A stretch of 14,503 nucleotides of DNA. It comes from an uncultured Actinomycetes bacterium. Its GTDB lineage: Bacteria; Actinomycetota; Acidimicrobiia; Acidimicrobiales; Microtrichaceae. Below the pieces are notes generated by a model. The model was not told where the DNA came from, did not search any database, and saw only the letters and a program-made list of their open reading frames with translations. The position numbers and the translations under genes are program-made. The stretch's first letter is position 1; every line of letters begins with the position of its first letter. Positions 7,526-14,139 of this stretch are shown here, one piece after another. The DNA lies in NCBI GenBank assembly GCA_903953195.1, contig CAJBIS010000187.1, positions 1 through 14,503 of the forward strand. The letters are read 5' to 3'.

Positions 7526-8006
7526 GAGGCACCTCCGTCGAGCTCGAAGCAGGCGATGTCGGTGATCAGGCCGGACCGCTCCTCGGCCCAGCGGATGCGC
7601 ACCCGGGCGCCGGTGGACACGGCCTCGGCGTTCGGCGCGTCGACGACGTGCACCATCGAGGTGTCGGCGCCGTCGAGCTGGATCAGCGCCAGCGCGTGCG
7701 GCCGATCCAGCGGCTGACCGTCACGCACCTGCTCCACCCAGCTCCACGAGGTGATGGTGCCGGTCTCGCCGACCTCGACCATCTCCGAGAGGGGGCGCCC
7801 GTCGACGGGGCGTACTCGGTCGGCGGACACACCACCCGACCGGTGGTGTCGCGGATCCCGAGCACACGGCCGTCGCGCAGTCCCGTCAGGAACGCGCCGA
7901 CCACCGGGCCGGTGGTTCGCTGGAACCCGTACTCGATGACCAGCGGCGCACGGAGGAGATCCTCCGGCGCATCGCTCGTCGCACTGCCACTCACGTCAGG
8001 ACCCAC
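7522..8006 (-). pseudogene. DUF35/OB-fold protein, interrupted by a one-base frameshift
   Basis: This is the first gene of the operon. From GTG at 8006 the protein reads about 67 sensible residues (RAPLVIEYGFQRTTGPVVGA to CPPTEYAP), then turns into Arg/Ser-rich nonsense. The expected continuation, VDGRPLSEMVEVGETGTITS and a typical OB-fold end, lies in another frame down to 7522. One extra G in the plus-strand run GGGG at 7807-7810 would restore one 161-residue protein. The cause is a sequencing/assembly error or a real mutation. GTG at 7830 could start the C-terminal half separately, but would lack the helix and ribbon part. The stop overlaps the next ATG by four bases. GTG at 7994 is an alternative start. 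Confidence 0.8.
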
Positions 8007-8038
8007 ACGTCACCCCCGGGGCTCGGCCGTCTCGGGGC

Positions 8039-8056
8039 AGACTAGAACACGTTCCT
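8039..8056 (-). promoter_or_regulatory. KstR-like operator and putative -10 of the OB-fold/thiolase operon
   Basis: On the minus strand this reads AGGAACGTGTTCTAGTCT. The box (8043-8056) matches the KstR consensus TnnAACnnGTTnnA except for one outer base and has the inverted repeat GAAC/GTTC. A TAGTCT hexamer (8044-8039) overlaps its end and fits a -10 (TAnnnT). The box lies 37 bp upstream of the GTG at 8006. The same AAACAGG...TTCTAGTyT layout, in the same orientation to its gene, stands before the Rieske oxygenase. Confidence 0.62.
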
Positions 8057-8061
8057 GTTTT

Positions 8062-8102
8062 TGACGAGTCGACCCCCGGAACACCCGGAGGCCGACCCGT
8101 CA
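8062..8102 (-). terminator. Strong hairpin between nitrobindin-like gene and OB-fold operon
   Basis: Arms 8063-8079 and 8085-8101 pair over 17 bp around a 5-base loop, and T8062/A8102 adds one more pair. The plus strand has three A-C mismatches. In the minus-strand RNA all three become G-U wobble pairs, giving an unbroken stem, so the structure appears to act on the minus-strand transcript from the nitrobindin-like gene. There is no U-tract after it (AAAAACAGG follows), so it may be a U-less actinobacterial terminator. Confidence 0.6.
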
Positions 8103-8112
8103 CTCACTTCAC

Positions 8113-8225
8113 GGACTCAGTCCTCGACCGCACTGCCAGGCCTCGGACTCAGTCCTCGACCCAACCAACAGGCCTCGGACTCAGTCCTCGACCCAACCAA
8201 CAGGCCTCGGACTCAGTCCTCGACC
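8113..8225. repeat. 32-bp tandem repeat, 4 copies, covering the nitrobindin-like gene's 3' end
   Basis: The 17-mer GGACTCAGTCCTCGACC starts at 8113, 8145, 8177 and 8209, exactly 32 bp apart. The copies at 8145, 8177 and 8209 share longer flanks including CAGGCCTC. Each holds the 11-bp palindrome GGACTCAGTCC, and most also AGGCCT. The last copy spans the Val-Glu-Asp-stop end of the nitrobindin-like gene, so the gene end with its stop was multiplied downstream. The spacers are near-identical, so it is not CRISPR. Confidence 0.85.
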
Positions 8226-8779
8226 TTGCGCAGCTGGTTCTTGTCGGTGTGGTGGAAGAGCTCGTCGAACTCGGTCATCTTCAGCACCGAGTCCTCGTCG
8301 TAGGAGAACTCACCGTCGCCGATGCGGACCGTGACCTCGTAGGCCACCGTCGAGGCCCGCTGCGCCAGGTACAGGTTCTCCACGATCCCGAACGTCGGGT
8401 CGCCGAGCTTGGCCGTCATGGTGAACTCCTTCGAGTCCGCCGTGGCGTCACCACCGGCGAGCACCACGGTGCCGCGGGGAACCATGAACGCACGCATGAC
8501 CTTGCCGGCGTCCGCGTCCCACAGCCAGTAGCCGACCTCGGTGTGGAACGGGTCCACCTCGTCGTTGCGCCACGCGGCCATGCGGTAGTCGAGGCCGTAG
8601 AGGTGCTGGTCGCCGTTGTCGACCGGACCGAACGGGCTGAACGTCACGCGCTCGCGGTAGTCGGTGTTGCCCGTCTCGCCCTCGGCGTGGTGGAACGAGA
8701 AGTCGACACCGCCCTCGCCCTCCCACGTGCCGACCAGCGGCTGCAGTGGACCGAGCTTGTCGAACTCATCGAACGGCAT
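8213..8779 (-). CDS. Nitrobindin-like heme-binding beta-barrel protein (FABP-like family)
   Basis: A 188-residue protein with the nitrobindin/FABP-like signature. It has LGPLQPLVGTWEGEGG near the N-terminus (GTWEGEG at 17-23), DPFHTEVGYWLWD (76-88) in the barrel, and a C-terminal ELFHHTDKNQLRKVE with His176 and His177. In nitrobindins a C-terminal His is the proximal ligand of ferric heme, which reacts with NO or peroxynitrite. Whether this protein binds heme or a lipid cannot be decided from the sequence. ATG at 8779 has GGAGG 7 bases upstream. It is a single-gene unit followed by a tandem repeat and a hairpin, and divergent from the DUF4190-like gene. Confidence 0.75.
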   Translation of the reverse strand: MPFDEFDKLGPLQPLVGTWEGEGGVDFSFHHAEGETGNTDYRERVTFSPFGPVDNGDQHLYGLDYRMAAWRNDEVDPFHTEVGYWLWDADAGKVMRAFMVPRGTVVLAGGDATADSKEFTMTAKLGDPTFGIVENLYLAQRASTVAYEVTVRIGDGEFSYDEDSVLKMTEFDELFHHTDKNQLRKVED

Positions 8780-8861
8780 GGTGGAACCTCCAGGTAGTCG
8801 TTGCCAGGGGGCAGACTACGCAACGCGGCGACCCCCTGCGTCACCACCTAGCCTCGCAGCC

Positions 8862-9614
8862 GTGAACGACCTCCCGTCGACACCCCCGCCCGGAGGCGCC
8901 GAACCCCCGGGCGCCGACAGCCTCGACGGCAGTCCGCCCGCGCTCGGCGGCGACTTCGCTCCGCCACCGGGCCCCACACCCGGACCGCCACCCGGACCGC
9001 CTCTCGGTCCACCAGCCGGACCGCCACTCGGACCGCCGTTCGGAGCGCCGGCCGGACCGTTCCCGCCGGGTGCTCCGCCCGCACCGCCGGGCGGATTCCC
9101 GGCGCCCGCACCGCCGGGCGGATTCCCGGCGCCCGCACCGCCGGGCGGCTCGTCGAACGGGCTCGCCATCGGCGCGCTCGTGTGCGGGATCACGGGCATC
9201 ACCACCTTCTGGATGTGCGGGCTCGGCGCGATTCCCGGGGTCACCGCCGTGATCCTCGGCGCCGTGGCGCTCACCACGGCGAGACGCAGGGACGACCGGA
9301 GCGGACGAGGACCGGCCATCGGCGGCGTCGTCACCGGTGCGATCGCCATCGTCGCCTCGATCGGGTTCGTCGTGGCCATCGGGCTGGGTTCCGGGACATC
9401 CACCGACACCGTCCCGGACTCGTTCACGCCGAGCTCGCCCGGCGAGGAGTACCGGGGAGGGATCGACACCGACCCCGCCGACGGCACCTGCGACCAGGAG
9501 CGCTTCCTCCAGGACCCCGACTGTCAGGGCGAGATCTTCACCGGCGAACTCAACTCCGATCCGCGCGATGACGTCTGCGATCAGGAACGCTTCATGCAGG
9601 ACCCCGACTGCTAG
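8862..9614 (+). CDS. DUF4190-like Pro-rich two-TM protein with C-terminal Cys repeats
   Basis: A 250-residue protein. Residues 1-100 are Pro/Gly/Ala rich (PPGPPLGPP, APPGGFP repeats), as in actinobacterial DUF4190 membrane proteins. Two transmembrane segments follow at about 101-139 (LAIGALVCGITGITTFWMCG onward, possibly a hairpin pair) and 152-176, joined by a basic loop ARRRDDRSGRG. The exposed C-terminus holds two copies of a roughly 29-residue unit ending CDQERF(L/M)QDPDC at 210-221 and 239-250, the last residue being the C-terminus. Family members usually have no such tail; its role is unknown. The start is GTG at 8862; an upstream reading would overlap the divergent nitrobindin-like gene. 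No good ribosome binding site is seen. Confidence 0.75.
   Translation: MNDLPSTPPPGGAEPPGADSLDGSPPALGGDFAPPPGPTPGPPPGPPLGPPAGPPLGPPFGAPAGPFPPGAPPAPPGGFPAPAPPGGFPAPAPPGGSSNGLAIGALVCGITGITTFWMCGLGAIPGVTAVILGAVALTTARRRDDRSGRGPAIGGVVTGAIAIVASIGFVVAIGLGSGTSTDTVPDSFTPSSPGEEYRGGIDTDPADGTCDQERFLQDPDCQGEIFTGELNSDPRDDVCDQERFMQDPDC
9081..9148 (+). repeat. 27-bp repeat inside the Pro-rich region of the DUF4190-like gene
   Basis: The unit starting GCACCGCCGGGCGGATTCCC occurs at 9081 and 9108, with a partial third copy at 9135. The two full copies are identical at the DNA level and encode APPGGFPAP. Such exact copies suggest recent slippage and possible length variation between strains. Confidence 0.8.
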
Positions 9615-9654
9615 ACGCGAGCAGCGGCGGTCCCACCCGTTCCGTGCGTGTGGA

Positions 9655-11838
9655 TCACTTGATCACCCTGGCCTGCCAGAGCGTGTCGCCGAACGGCGAC
9701 GTCACGGTCAGGTTGCCGTTGTTCGTCACGTTGAATCGGTCCGCACCCTTGAAGCCGGTACCGAAGTCCCGCAGCACCGGGCCGCCCGGCACGACGAGGT
9801 ACAGCTCGCCGTAGAGACCGAACACCAACTGGGTCCGGCCCGACGGGTGCGATGTGAACGACTGCCACACCACCTGCGAGCCGCGCCACAGCACCAGGTT
9901 GCCGTCGAACTGCATGACCAGACGGTGCTGGCGGTCGGGCGACGTCAGCGAGCGACCGGGTGGCAGCGTCTCGCCGTAGAGCAGATGGTCGAGCACCGGC
10001 TGCGGGCCGGACGACGTCCAGATCACCCGACAGCGCGTCAACTGCCGGCCCGACCCCCAACTGCACGAGTACACCCGGAACGAGCCGTCGGCGTTCAACA
10101 CGGTGCGCTCGACACCGCCGAGGCCCACGCCCGCCTGCCACAGCAGCGCGTTCGACGGCGATCGCACCTCGAGGTTCCCGTCGACCCCGGTGGCCAGACG
10201 CGACCCCGCCTGGAAGGTGCCGCTGGACCATCGGGGCACGCCGCCGGAGTCGCGGGCCACCAGGTTGCCGTCGGTCTGCATCGTCAACGACGCGCCGCCG
10301 TACCGCAGCGCCTGCCCCGGCCACAGCACCTGACCCTCGAGCAGCTCGCGGTACGGACCGGCGAGCGACCCCTGCAGCCCGGTGAGCTGCGGGTTGTTGC
10401 CGAACTCGCGCCAGCCCCGCTGGCCGAGCACGCCGCCGACCATCGTGTACGAACTGATCTGCGAGCCCAGCCCGTTGTAACCGGCGATCGTGAACCGGAT
10501 GCCGTTCGCCGTCGCCGTGATGATCGGCGTGTTCTGGATCGCCATGTTGGTGTTGATCGTGGTGAGCACGCCGAAGGTGCGGCCGTCGAGCACCACGAAG
10601 GCGCCCTGCCGGGACGGCACGAACAGGTCCTGTGCCCCGTCGTTGTTCACATCGGCGGTGACGATCGACATCGATGGCGTGTAGGCGAGCAGGCCGCCGT
10701 AGCTCTTCAGCGCGGAGCCGGTGTCGTGCACGACGACGCCGGTGGACGGGTTGAGCTCGACCACCCGTGGGTAGGTGTTCGCACCGTCGCGGACACCGAC
10801 CAGCGCCAGCACGCTCACGCGGCCCGTCCCACTGACGTCGGCGAAGGTGGGCGACGGCTCGGCCGGGCCGGCCAGCGGTGGCGACGCCCACCGCGGACGG
10901 CAGCCGCCGTCGTAGGCGACGATCTGGTTGGCGCCGGCTCCGGTCTGCACCGGTCCCGTCGACCCGAACACGATCAGGGGCGCACCGTCGACCTCGGCGA
11001 CCGCGGGTGACGAGTTGTTGTAGCCCGAGTACTTGTAGGTGTCACCGTTGGCGAACTGCGTGGCCGAGCAGATCTGCTTGCCGTCGTCGGTCATGATCCG
11101 GAGGATCCCGCCGTTGCGGTCGCCCGGGAATGAGGCGGTCGTGTCGGAACTGAAGATGACCTGCGGTCGACCGAACCCGTAGAGATCGGCGATCGCCGGC
11201 GTGGCCATCGTCGAGTCGGCGTTCAGGAACCCCCACCGTTGCGACCCGTTCGCGTCGTTGACCGAGTGGATGAACTGCGACGACGACCCCGCGAAGATCT
11301 GCCAGACACCGTCCAGCTTCGTCAGCGCCATCCCCGAGAGCATGAAACCGGGAGGCGGTGAGAACTGCGTCGCCGGATTCGAGTTCCACACGAGTGAGCC
11401 CGAGGCGTTGAACTTCTTGTACTGCGGATAGCGGTCGTAGCCGTCCTGGGCCACGGGGATGTAGACGTTCGAACCGTCCGACGAGAGCGGCGCCCGGTTC
11501 ATGAATCCGGTCGTCGTGTTCGACCAGCCGGGGATCGAACTGCCCGTGCTCAGGTCGAAGGCCCGAAGTCGACCGGACACCTCGGCGGCGACCACGAACG
11601 GCGAGTTGCCGTTGGCCACGAGCACCGGCGACGAGGTGCTGACCGCCTCACCCGGTGTGATCTGCCGTGTCCACGACTGGGTGAAGCCCCCGACGGCGGC
11701 GGGTCCGACGGGCGATCCGGGATCGGTCACGTTCCCGACGACCGCCGGTGCCGCGAGCGCCGGCGGAGCGACCACGACCGAGGCCACAGCCGCGACCGCA
11801 CCGATCAGCAGTGCGATGGCCTGTCTCCGGCGGTCCAC
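9655..11838 (-). CDS. Secreted FG-GAP/beta-propeller protein with bulb-type lectin domains
   Basis: A 727-residue exported protein. The signal peptide (1-30) has RRR, a hydrophobic core and a cleavage site near PALA/AP. Residues about 50-470 form a propeller with FG-GAP/VCBS-like Asp loops: ADLYGFGRP (217), AEVDGAP (281), ADVSGTGR (333), ADVNNDGAQDLF (395). About 500-727 holds bulb-type (B-lectin) beta-prism repeats: MQTDGNLVARD (520), GVDGNLEVR (551), MQFDGNLVLW (642) and a last one near 706 (NNGNLTV). The lectin motif QxDxNxVxY is only partly kept, so mannose binding is uncertain. Binding of a cell-surface or environmental glycan is inferred. The start is GTG at 11838 with GAGGAG upstream. 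It lies downstream of mftF on the same strand with a 104-bp gap, so it is probably a separate unit. Confidence 0.82.
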   Translation of the reverse strand: MDRRRQAIALLIGAVAAVASVVVAPPALAAPAVVGNVTDPGSPVGPAAVGGFTQSWTRQITPGEAVSTSSPVLVANGNSPFVVAAEVSGRLRAFDLSTGSSIPGWSNTTTGFMNRAPLSSDGSNVYIPVAQDGYDRYPQYKKFNASGSLVWNSNPATQFSPPPGFMLSGMALTKLDGVWQIFAGSSSQFIHSVNDANGSQRWGFLNADSTMATPAIADLYGFGRPQVIFSSDTTASFPGDRNGGILRIMTDDGKQICSATQFANGDTYKYSGYNNSSPAVAEVDGAPLIVFGSTGPVQTGAGANQIVAYDGGCRPRWASPPLAGPAEPSPTFADVSGTGRVSVLALVGVRDGANTYPRVVELNPSTGVVVHDTGSALKSYGGLLAYTPSMSIVTADVNNDGAQDLFVPSRQGAFVVLDGRTFGVLTTINTNMAIQNTPIITATANGIRFTIAGYNGLGSQISSYTMVGGVLGQRGWREFGNNPQLTGLQGSLAGPYRELLEGQVLWPGQALRYGGASLTMQTDGNLVARDSGGVPRWSSGTFQAGSRLATGVDGNLEVRSPSNALLWQAGVGLGGVERTVLNADGSFRVYSCSWGSGRQLTRCRVIWTSSGPQPVLDHLLYGETLPPGRSLTSPDRQHRLVMQFDGNLVLWRGSQVVWQSFTSHPSGRTQLVFGLYGELYLVVPGGPVLRDFGTGFKGADRFNVTNNGNLTVTSPFGDTLWQARVIK

Positions 11839-11942
11839 GGTGTCCGACTCCTCGGCGGCGACCGGGTGTCGCCGTGCCCCTTCCTATCGGCACCGACCTC
11901 CCCGGAACTGAGCACTCGGGTCCGACATCGGCCGGTCAGTCG

Positions 11943-13346
11943 TCACGTGTCGTGGCGGAACTCCGGCACCAGCGCCTCGAGATCCCCCTGTCGGAGGCAT
12001 CCGGCCCACACACCGGCCCCGTAGGCGACGTCGTCGAGCAGGGCGATCGGCACCAGCCGGGACGGCAGCGGGTCGCCGTCGTTCCACCAGTGATCGGCGG
12101 CCGCGACCACCGTTGCGACGGCGACGCACCGGCGGACGCGGCGCGAGACCAGCGCGCCGACGAGCGCCACCGGCCACCAGACCCGGACCACAGCCCGGGC
12201 CAGCATGCGGCCGGCGCCGACGTGGCCGCGGAGCGCGAGCTCCGCTGCGGTGACGGACGGCATGCCGTCGAGCCGGCGCACCAGCGCGGCCGCGGTGCCA
12301 CCGGCGACGAGCAGCGCGACGACAGGGTGCCCGGCGAGCACGAGCGCCCACACCGCCAGACTCCACGGTGAGCAGCGCACCGGCGCCAGCGCGCCGGGGT
12401 GTCGCGCCGCGAGCGGTGCGGCGGACGTGCCGTAGTCGAACCGCTGCCGGAGCCAGGACGTCGCGTCGACGCGGGGCGCGTGCCGGACCGGGACCTGCGG
12501 CTCGTGACGCACCGCCCATCCCGCGTCGCGCAGCCGCCACACCAGGTCGACGTCCTCGCCGAAGCGCAACGCGGGGTCGAAGCCGCCGACCTCCACGTAC
12601 GCGTCGCGTCGCAGGAGCATCGCGGCCGCCGGGACGTAGGCGACCCGGGTCCCGGGTGCCACACGCGCCGGTGTCGGACCCAGATCGAGTGGCGAACGGT
12701 GCTCGTCGTGGGCCGCGAGCGCCCCGGCCGACGGCGCGCTGCACACGCGCGCCGCGACCGCACCGACGTGGTCGTCGACCAGGTGCGCGACGAGCACGTC
12801 GAGCCACCCGGCGCTCACCTCGACGTCGGAGTCGACGACGGCGACGACCTCGTTCGTGGCGGCGAGGATCCCGTCGTGGCGCGCCACGGCGGGACCGCCC
12901 GACACGTCACGTCGGAGCAGCCGGGCACCGTGGCGCCGTGCCACCGCGGCGTGCGCCGCCGCATCCACCGACCCGTCGTCGACCACGAGCACCTCGGCGA
13001 CGCGACCGCTGCTGTGACCTGCTGACGCGGCGCGCAGCGACGTCAGCAGGAGGTCGAGCTGGTCGGCGCGATCGCGGACCGGCACCACCACGCTGACCGC
13101 CACCTCCGACCGGCCGGCGCCCGGTTCCGGCACGGGGTGCACGACCCCGGCATCCGCGAACCGGCGCAACAGCGTCGACTGCGACGTGGCCGGGTCGGCG
13201 GACACGACCTGGTCACGACCCTCGGCGACGTCGGCGAACCATCGCGCCCCCGCGTCGCTCAGTCGGAACATGCGGATCGGCGAGCCACCCAGCACCACGC
13301 GGCCGTCGTCGAAGGTCCGGACCGTCGGGTCCACCCGGTAGCGCAC
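11943..13346 (-). CDS. mftF: Mycofactocin biosynthesis glycosyltransferase MftF
   Basis: A 467-residue protein, close to M. tuberculosis MftF (Rv0696, about 470). In mycobacteria MftF decorates the redox cofactor with oligoglucose. The N-terminal small domain (YRVDPTVRTF, VVLGGSPIRMFRLSDAGARW) is typical of MftF. A family 2 glycosyltransferase follows: VSVVVPVRDR (about 84-93), VVDDGS (121-126), the DxD metal site DSD at 172-174, and the acceptor-site motif FGEDVDL (E264, D265). The C-terminus, about 330-450, has hydrophobic stretches. The start is GTG at 13346; no other in-frame start lies between it and the SDR gene's body. The upstream stop is 17 bp away, and the ribosome site GGGACGG is weak. 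It follows the SDR and mftE in one operon. Confidence 0.92.
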   Translation of the reverse strand: MRYRVDPTVRTFDDGRVVLGGSPIRMFRLSDAGARWFADVAEGRDQVVSADPATSQSTLLRRFADAGVVHPVPEPGAGRSEVAVSVVVPVRDRADQLDLLLTSLRAASAGHSSGRVAEVLVVDDGSVDAAAHAAVARRHGARLLRRDVSGGPAVARHDGILAATNEVVAVVDSDVEVSAGWLDVLVAHLVDDHVGAVAARVCSAPSAGALAAHDEHRSPLDLGPTPARVAPGTRVAYVPAAAMLLRRDAYVEVGGFDPALRFGEDVDLVWRLRDAGWAVRHEPQVPVRHAPRVDATSWLRQRFDYGTSAAPLAARHPGALAPVRCSPWSLAVWALVLAGHPVVALLVAGGTAAALVRRLDGMPSVTAAELALRGHVGAGRMLARAVVRVWWPVALVGALVSRRVRRCVAVATVVAAADHWWNDGDPLPSRLVPIALLDDVAYGAGVWAGCLRQGDLEALVPEFRHDT

Positions 13347-13362
13347 GGTCCGTCCCGGCGAT

Positions 13363-14139
13363 CTACACCGCGCCCATGCCGCCGTCGACGGCGAGCACCG
13401 AGCCCGTGACCCCCGAAGCGGCAGGTGAGCACAACCACGCGATCCCCTCGGCGACCTCGCCCGGCTGCAACAGCCGGCCGATCGTGTGGTGCTCGGCGAA
13501 CGCGCCGGGCGTCTCGAGTCCGTAGACGGCGGCCGACGCCACCAGGCCGTCCGTCTCGGTCGAGCCGGGCGCCACCGCGTTCGCGGTGATGCCCGAGGTG
13601 GCCAGGTCCGCCGCGAGCGACCGGACCAGCCCGACGACGGCGTGCTTCGAGGCGGCGTACGCACCCATGTGCAGCAACCCGCGGTTCCACGCCGAGGACG
13701 CCACGGCCACGATCCGACCCGACCGGGGCTCCGCGTGCTCGAGCAGACGGGGCATGGCGGCGCGCACCGTGTGGAACACACCGCGCACGTTCACGTCGAA
13801 CACCGCGTCCCACACGACCGGCGGGGTCTCCCACAGCGGCGGCCCGCCCCAGACCACACCGGCGGCGGCGACCACCGCATCGAGCCGGTCGAGGTCGGCG
13901 ACGATCGCCGTGAGGCCATCGGCGTCACGGACGTCGCAGACGATGCCCTCCGCATCGGCGCCACACGACTCGACCACCTCGGCGAGTTGCGCCTCGGTGC
14001 CGAGCGGGTACGAGAGCACCTCGTCGTGCGCACAGGTGTCGAGCGCGATCACCCGGAAGCCGTCACGGGCCAGCGCCGCACAGGTGGCCGCGCCGATTCC
14101 CCGCGCCGCGCCCGTCACCAACGCCACGGGCGCCGTCAC
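13363..14139 (-). CDS. SDR oxidoreductase of the mycofactocin system
   Basis: A 258-residue classical short-chain dehydrogenase/reductase. The NAD-binding motif is TGAARGIG (9-16). The catalytic set is Ser148/149 in ASSAWN, Tyr161 and Lys165 in YAASK, then NAVAPGSTETDG and the C-terminal VDGGMG. It sits between mftE and mftF, the place of the mycofactocin-associated SDR subfamily known from non-mycobacterial actinomycete clusters. These keep a tightly bound NAD that is thought to be recycled by mycofactocin instead of free NAD. Its alcohol/ketone substrate is not known. GTG at 14139 overlaps the mftE stop as GTGA, so the two are translationally coupled. Confidence 0.88.
   Translation of the reverse strand: MTAPVALVTGAARGIGAATCAALARDGFRVIALDTCAHDEVLSYPLGTEAQLAEVVESCGADAEGIVCDVRDADGLTAIVADLDRLDAVVAAAGVVWGGPPLWETPPVVWDAVFDVNVRGVFHTVRAAMPRLLEHAEPRSGRIVAVASSAWNRGLLHMGAYAASKHAVVGLVRSLAADLATSGITANAVAPGSTETDGLVASAAVYGLETPGAFAEHHTIGRLLQPGEVAEGIAWLCSPAASGVTGSVLAVDGGMGAV

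Noticed and set aside
7801..7815. Programmed ribosomal frameshift in the first OB-fold gene
   Set aside because: No canonical slippery heptamer with a downstream structure; a simple one-base loss in a G run explains it better.
8113..8225. CRISPR array
   Set aside because: Spacing is 32 bp, but the sequence between cores is nearly identical in each unit, so there are no unique spacers, and no cas gene is near.
9615..9654. Terminator between the convergent DUF4190-like and lectin genes
   Set aside because: Only short imperfect stems and no U-tract could be seen.
9337..11010. 557-codon plus-strand open frame opposite the lectin gene
   Set aside because: No domain motif and low-complexity Arg/His composition; the minus strand encodes a signal peptide and lectin repeats.
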